DNA from: Geomonas ferrireducens
GTDB taxonomy: Bacteria; Desulfobacterota; Desulfuromonadia; Geobacterales; Geobacteraceae
DNA length: 64,000 bases
Assembly (NCBI RefSeq): GCF_004917065.1
Contig: NZ_SSYA01000002.1
Coordinates: 783,897-847,896 of the forward strand
Direction: 5' to 3'
Below, piece after piece: positions 59,422-64,000 of this stretch. The notes under the pieces are model-generated. The model saw only the letters and a program-made list of their open reading frames with translations. It did not search any database and was not told the origin of the DNA. Positions within the stretch are counted from its first letter, which is position 1; the number at the start of each line of letters is the position of its first letter. The position numbers and the translations under genes were made by a program.

Positions 59422-60981
59422 ATATCCTCCAAACATGGTAGTTGCAGAGTATAAACAAGCAGAGATACTAAAACAACAAGGGAATCCCCTCATCGAGGCC
59501 CTGCGGATCAGTGATCGAATAACTGACATAACATCATCATTTGGACATTACCCTGACATGTCACCACAGCTATCCGACTGGGGACGAATGCAAATGGCCG
59601 ATTTGCTCGACCAGGAATTTTTCCAGCCGCTACCCTATCACTTTGAGGTAATCCAACAGTTATTTTTATCAATAACCTCTGGATACACCTCAAAAAACCC
59701 TGCATCGAAGGAATATAGAAAGTTACTGGTAGGATACTACAGAAACGTAAGAAAAGGTGAAATACTGCCGCTCTATCCCTGGCAACCACCGAACCTACTA
59801 GGTTTTGCTCTGCTCGGGTCATCAGGAGTAGGAAAATCCGTAGTGATAGAAAATGCTTTAAAATACATTCCGCAAGGAATAATCCACCCAAAACACAAAC
59901 TAGCACAGGTTGTATGGATAAAACTGGATTGCCCAGGCGATGGATCATTAAAACAGTTTCTGCAGTCGGTTATTAAAGAATTCGATAGAATTTTGAGCAC
60001 CGATTATTACGGTGGTTACAAGCGTCTTGGTACAGATGGATTAATCCAGGGGTTGGGTTCCTGTCACTAAACCACCACCTCGGCATACTAGTCATCGACG
60101 AAATTCAAAATCTTTTGGATGCCAAAAGAAACAGTGATGCAGTCTTATTGAACTTCTTAGTGTCCCTGTCGAACGCAATTCGTCTTCCTATCGTAACAAT
60201 TGGAACTATAAGAGCTATGGAATTGTGCCAAATGGCATTCAGACAAGCTAGACGTACAGGTCCACCTTTTATATGGGACAGGTTGCAGAGAGATAGCAAA
60301 TTATGGTCTTTGTTACTGGAAAACCTTTGGAGGTACCAGTGGAGCCAGCCAGTAATTTTATCTCAGGAACTATCTGATAAAATGTATTTTCATACGCAAG
60401 GAGTTCATGCCTTGGTCGTACTATTGTTCAAACTGGCTCAGATAGAAGCTATTCGTAATAAAACAAGTATAAGCATTAAAATAATTGATAAAATTGCGAA
60501 GGAAAGGTTTGTGTTATTAGAGCCAATGTTGGATTCCATGAGGAGATTTACACAGGGCCCACTTGAGTACGAGAAGCAGTGTATGAAAAAAGAGGCAAAG
60601 CTTTACGAAGATCTTCTTTACAAGGTTACTACACAACCAGGTGTACCCATATCCGAACAACCACCCGTTCGCTCGAAAAGTCGTGAATTGGACCTCACCT
60701 TTAAATCATTAAAACAAATGGGATACGAAAAGTCACTATTTGAACCTTTTGTGCTTTCGCTGTTTGCTCAAGACCCGAGCCTAACGGCAGATATAGCTGT
60801 AAAGGAATTCATGGTTGGAGTTGAAGAAGCTGATCCCCAAAAGCCCCCCACCAGGCGCTCATTACAGGAGATCACCGAAGCTGCGATAGCCTCGGGAAAA
60901 ACCCCATTGGAAGGGTTGCAAGAAGCCGGGTTGTCACCGAGGAAGAAAATGCACGTAGGCTCGAGGAGACGTAAGACTTAA
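59399..60981 (+). pseudogene. tnsC: TnsC, AAA+ regulator, interrupted by a frameshift
   Basis: Start ATG 59399 (MTVPKRNEY), preceded by AGGAGGCAAACC. Walker A is GSSGVGKS (residues 140-147). The reading frame ends at TAA 60068-60070, while Walker B (GILVIDEIQNLL) and the rest continue in the -1 frame to 60981; the second part aligns with TnsC of Tn7 (LVIDE-Q pattern). Joined length would be about 527 residues (Tn7 555). The shift lies in about 60044-60067 near G runs. Without repair or frameshifting, the ATPase is split between its two nucleotide motifs. A sequencing error cannot be excluded. Confidence 0.85.
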
Positions 60982-61002
60982 AATTTCTCGGAGGACAGGG
61001 AC

Positions 61003-62799
61003 ATGTTTACTTATCTCCCGGAACCATATGAAGACGAACTGCTTTTCAGTGTCGTGGCAAGACATCTTGCCTATAGGGGAAGCAGGAACACTATAAATAT
61101 AATTTCTTCGCTCTTTGGGAGAAAATGGGAGCACAACGTCGGCCTTCCAAGAGGCTTGTCAATTGTTGCCGAGCAAACGTGGCCTTTATGGCAGATGACT
61201 GGACGTGACATTGCCATAGGTTTAACAATGTATCCTTTCTATGTTGCATTCCTCCCACCAGATGAAAAAGACAGAGTGATGGAAGCCATACTTTATAGAA
61301 GTCGTTCCGAACCTGTCATGTATCTCACAACATTAATGCCTAAAACTTTGCGTATTTGCCTAAAATGCAGAGCAGAAGACCTACAGAGCAAACAGGAAAC
61401 GTATTGGAGACGAAGTCATCAGATTAAGGGGATCGTTTTATGCCCAATGCATGGCGAAGAACTCGTCAACAGTGGAGTACAGAGAGATCACAAGCTAGGC
61501 CATTTCACTGATGCAACAGACGCAATTAATGCTGTTGGAGAGCCGACTCTCCAACTGAATTTTCAAGAACGAAAGCAGGCGTGGGCGCTGGCACGACGGT
61601 GCCAGATGATACTGAATGGCCGACTGGAAAAACAGTGGGGGGGCGCCACGCCTTCTTTGTATAAAAAGATTGCGATTGAGAAAGGTTTTTTCCAAGACCG
61701 CTCAAGTGACTTAGAAAAATTTGTGAAAGCTTTCCAAAAGATGTACAGCATCCAGTTGATGGCCACTACAGAGCTACCTCAAACCTCACCCACAGCCTTG
61801 TGGCTAAAAAGAATTTTAAATCCGCATCAACCGTACGTCTTTCAACCTATTGCACATGCCGTTTTACAAGAATTTTTATTGAACGTACCTCAACAAGCGG
61901 TCAGCACTGAGCTATATGGCAATGGCCCTTGGAAATGCCCTAACCCATTTTCGAAACACAACGATCCACTGCCTATAAAAAAAATCAAGATGGTGCGGGA
62001 CGGACGTACAGGTAGGCCCATCGCACAAGGAAGATGCTGCTGCGGTTTCTACTTCTCTTTCTTTGGTACTGAGAAAGCTGACGCATCTATGCCTATCGTT
62101 CATAGAATACAGCAGCACGGGCCAACATGGAAGCGAGAGATAAATCGCCTACGTAATGCTGGTTTCACCGTAACGAGAGTATGCAAGCAACTAAACATAA
62201 ATGTGAGAGTGTTCTATTCGATCCAAAGAGGAACCAAATTTCAAGAACACCTTCAATCTCTTAGAAAACAGTGGCAAGACATTCTCGTCCATACAGAAAG
62301 CAAGAATATTACTGAAGCTCGACGCCAAAATCCGCACCTATATCGGCAACTTAAAAGACGCGACCCTTGTTTTGTTTATCTTTCAACCAAAAGGAAACCA
62401 TTCTCACATAAGAAAAGGAATATGGCAGGTTATTGGAAGAATCGTGACACAGTTTTGAGTTCACAGCTAAGAACAAAAGTTCGTGAAATAATGGAGTTGA
62501 AACCGCCTGTTCGAGCAGCAGCTACTACTATACTGAGCAAATGTGATTTTTTAATGATTTTCAACATCCATCGCCGTAACCTGCCAATATGCGAAAAAAC
62601 GCTTAAAGATGTGGCCGAGACCGCAGATGCCTTTCAAAAAAGACGTCTTAAGTACGTGCTAGAAAGGTCAAATAATGAAGATAAGTCCTTAACAAAAAGC
62701 CAACTTTTTCAGAAAGCAGGAATTAGGCGAAAGGAGGATAAACAAAGACTAGAAAGTTATATTAATTCATTGCAATCAACACAGAGGAAGCAGAAATGA
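61003..62799 (+). CDS. TniQ/TnsD-family target selection protein (first)
   Basis: 598 residues. The N terminus MFTYLPEPYEDELLFSVVARH is the TniQ start. Zinc-site C119-x2-C122 ... C147PMH150 is visible, then a second zinc region (WKCPNPFSKHNDP ... RCCCGFYFSFFG, about 305-350). The C-terminal third is rich in helix-turn-helix-like segments, as expected for a long TnsD that binds DNA at an attachment site. It starts 21 bp after tnsC. It is larger than Tn7 TnsD (508). Confidence 0.9.
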   Translation: MFTYLPEPYEDELLFSVVARHLAYRGSRNTINIISSLFGRKWEHNVGLPRGLSIVAEQTWPLWQMTGRDIAIGLTMYPFYVAFLPPDEKDRVMEAILYRSRSEPVMYLTTLMPKTLRICLKCRAEDLQSKQETYWRRSHQIKGIVLCPMHGEELVNSGVQRDHKLGHFTDATDAINAVGEPTLQLNFQERKQAWALARRCQMILNGRLEKQWGGATPSLYKKIAIEKGFFQDRSSDLEKFVKAFQKMYSIQLMATTELPQTSPTALWLKRILNPHQPYVFQPIAHAVLQEFLLNVPQQAVSTELYGNGPWKCPNPFSKHNDPLPIKKIKMVRDGRTGRPIAQGRCCCGFYFSFFGTEKADASMPIVHRIQQHGPTWKREINRLRNAGFTVTRVCKQLNINVRVFYSIQRGTKFQEHLQSLRKQWQDILVHTESKNITEARRQNPHLYRQLKRRDPCFVYLSTKRKPFSHKKRNMAGYWKNRDTVLSSQLRTKVREIMELKPPVRAAATTILSKCDFLMIFNIHRRNLPICEKTLKDVAETADAFQKRRLKYVLERSNNEDKSLTKSQLFQKAGIRRKEDKQRLESYINSLQSTQRKQK

Positions 62800-64000
62800 T
62801 CCGGCCACGATTCATTTACCTTCCTTTCCCATATCAAGACGAACTGCTTTATAGCGTGTTAGCACGATACTGCTCCCGGTCCAATCAAAGACCTCATAAA
62901 TTAGCATGCCTCATCTTTGATAAATGTTTTGTTATTCTCCGCGCTGACCTCCCGTGTGCCCTTTCTGCAGTGGCCCGGAAAACCAAGCCGACATGGGGAA
63001 TGACCGCAGAAACCATCCTGAAAGAACTGACCCTCTTCCCCTTCTACGAGCCGTTTCTACCAAAACCAGTGCGAGATAATCGAATGCATGCTCTTCTTTT
63101 GGGGCCATGTCGGTGCAACATAGGAACCAAAGCTTACCGTGTAAAATCACCTATATTTTTACGCTTGTGTGTGAAGTGCGCTGAAAGCGACCGGGAGGAA
63201 TTAGCAGAGACCTACTGGCGCAGGGTTCACCAGTTACCCGGTGTAATCGTCTGTCCGCAACACGGTACACCACTCGTTTCTACTTTGGCGCGTATTCAGC
63301 CAGGTCGTACCGAATGCGTAGATGCATCGTCGGCTACGTTTGGCAATACTGAACCTCTGGACAATCTTGATATAGAAATCATCCAGATGATTGCAATGCG
63401 GTGTAAGGATGTCCTATTTGGCAAAAAAAACGAATGGGATGGCAAGACATCTGCCACAGACTACCGCGACGCTGCTTTGAAAAGGGGAATTCAGAGACTA
63501 CCTGGCATTTGTTCACCCAATTTGTTTGTTGAAAAATTTCTCGCCCACTACGGAGCTCCTCTGCTCACGAAACTTGGCATGCTGGGGGCCGAAGGCAAGG
63601 CACCTTGGTTAAGGAACATGTTTCAGAATAACAGCAAGCAAATCTTCCATCCTATCGAGCACATACTTGTACAGCTGTACCTGGAGTCTTTGCCAGAGGT
63701 AGCATCAGCATATCCCTTCGGGCTAGGTCCATGGATGTGCCCCAACCCCTACGCCACTCACACAGAAAAATACCCTATCCAAAAATTGTCGATAAGGAGC
63801 AGGCAGGATAAGACCTATTATGGTCGTGCCAAGTGTTCGTGCGGTTTCACCTTTACTACCCATGGAACGGAAAGGGATAACCCTAGAATGCCAGTTGTGG
63901 AACAAATATCCTCGTACGGCTGTACCCGCTACCTGTACGCACAAAAATTATTGAGAGGAGGCTCTAGCACTGATCAAATCGCCAAGATACTTAAGGTTAA
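62796..64000 (+). CDS. TniQ/TnsD-family target selection protein (second), partial
   Basis: Starts at ATG 62796, overlapping the previous stop by 4 bp (ATGA), and runs off the window after 401 residues. It shares the TniQ N terminus (IRPRFIYLPFPYQDELLYSVLARYC), the CxxC...CPQH zinc site (CVKCAESDREE, then VCPQHG) and the second zinc region (WMCPNPYATHTEKYP ... KCSCGFTFTTHG) with the first TniQ, but differs widely elsewhere. Two diverged TniQ proteins suggest two target-choice modes. Partial, so the DNA-binding end is not visible. Confidence 0.9.
   Translation, partial: MIRPRFIYLPFPYQDELLYSVLARYCSRSNQRPHKLACLIFDKCFVILRADLPCALSAVARKTKPTWGMTAETILKELTLFPFYEPFLPKPVRDNRMHALLLGPCRCNIGTKAYRVKSPIFLRLCVKCAESDREELAETYWRRVHQLPGVIVCPQHGTPLVSTLARIQPGRTECVDASSATFGNTEPLDNLDIEIIQMIAMRCKDVLFGKKNEWDGKTSATDYRDAALKRGIQRLPGICSPNLFVEKFLAHYGAPLLTKLGMLGAEGKAPWLRNMFQNNSKQIFHPIEHILVQLYLESLPEVASAYPFGLGPWMCPNPYATHTEKYPIQKLSIRSRQDKTYYGRAKCSCGFTFTTHGTERDNPRMPVVEQISSYGCTRYLYAQKLLRGGSSTDQIAKILKV

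Noticed and set aside
60044-60070. Programmed -1 frameshift in tnsC
   Set aside because: No slippery X-XXY-YYZ heptamer is seen in the overlap; deletion or sequence error preferred.

Overview
The window reads as a chromosomal segment of a Geobacteraceae-type bacterium (Desulfuromonadota). Support for this: GC-rich core genes with Geobacter-like products (MreB, GmhA/GmhB, PurC, GAF-PtsP, PpiC/PpiD-type foldases, slipin, ferritin, NtrC-type regulator), multiheme c-type cytochromes with a partner porin, and several sigma-54 activators. The assignment rests on recognising protein families by eye; no database search was run.

Positions 1-22211 are ordinary core chromosome. A glycyl-radical-enzyme activase and a ferredoxin-tailed aldo/keto reductase are followed by slyX, a TauE/SafE permease, a heptose/cell-envelope block (gmhB, gmhA, glycosyltransferase, mreB), purC, two folding chaperones, ptsP, ferritin, a slipin and an NtrC-like response regulator. 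Convergent genes are separated by clear intrinsic terminators.

Eleven bases after the response-regulator stop codon the character changes abruptly. Position 22223 starts TGTCGGGAGACAATTAAGTC and runs into three perfectly tandem 20-bp repeats (22231-22290). This is the architecture of a Tn7 right end, a terminal TGT followed by abutting TnsB sites, and it closely resembles the Tn7 end as I remember it. A tnsA-tnsB-tnsC-tniQ-tniQ operon lies at 56384-64000, running off the window and pointing the same way. I therefore propose one Tn7-like element from 22223 to beyond 64000 (>41.7 kb), inserted at an unusual site behind a sigma-54 response regulator. tnsC carries a one-base frameshift between Walker A and Walker B. 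The far end is not in the window, so the boundaries are inference.

The proposed cargo (22.3-55.8 kb) is a mosaic. It begins with an AT-rich large serine recombinase and a response regulator with a degenerate receiver. Next come broken genes (an hsdM fragment abutting a decayed sigma-54 activator). Then follows a complete-looking porin-cytochrome conduit: an outer-membrane barrel, an 8-heme periplasmic cytochrome and a 9-heme lipoprotein cytochrome, of the OmbB-OmaB-OmcB kind used for extracellular electron transfer, with a possible sigma-54 promoter. After a hemerythrin and an azoreductase there is an EmrAB-type tripartite efflux pump, then an isochorismatase-like hydrolase, a DsbA-like protein and an intact paralogue of the decayed sigma-54 activator. 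The next part is a redox/electrophile-detoxification island: three aldo/keto reductases, an iron alcohol dehydrogenase, an SDR, flavodoxin-fold proteins, a Bcr/CflA pump, a CMD-cupin fusion and a YqhC-like AraC regulator with a palindromic operator. The cargo ends with a larE-DUF362-larB-larC cluster for nickel-pincer cofactor synthesis that lacks LarA and the LarC2 part. The tns operon follows, preceded by its own promoter and a 16-bp palindrome.
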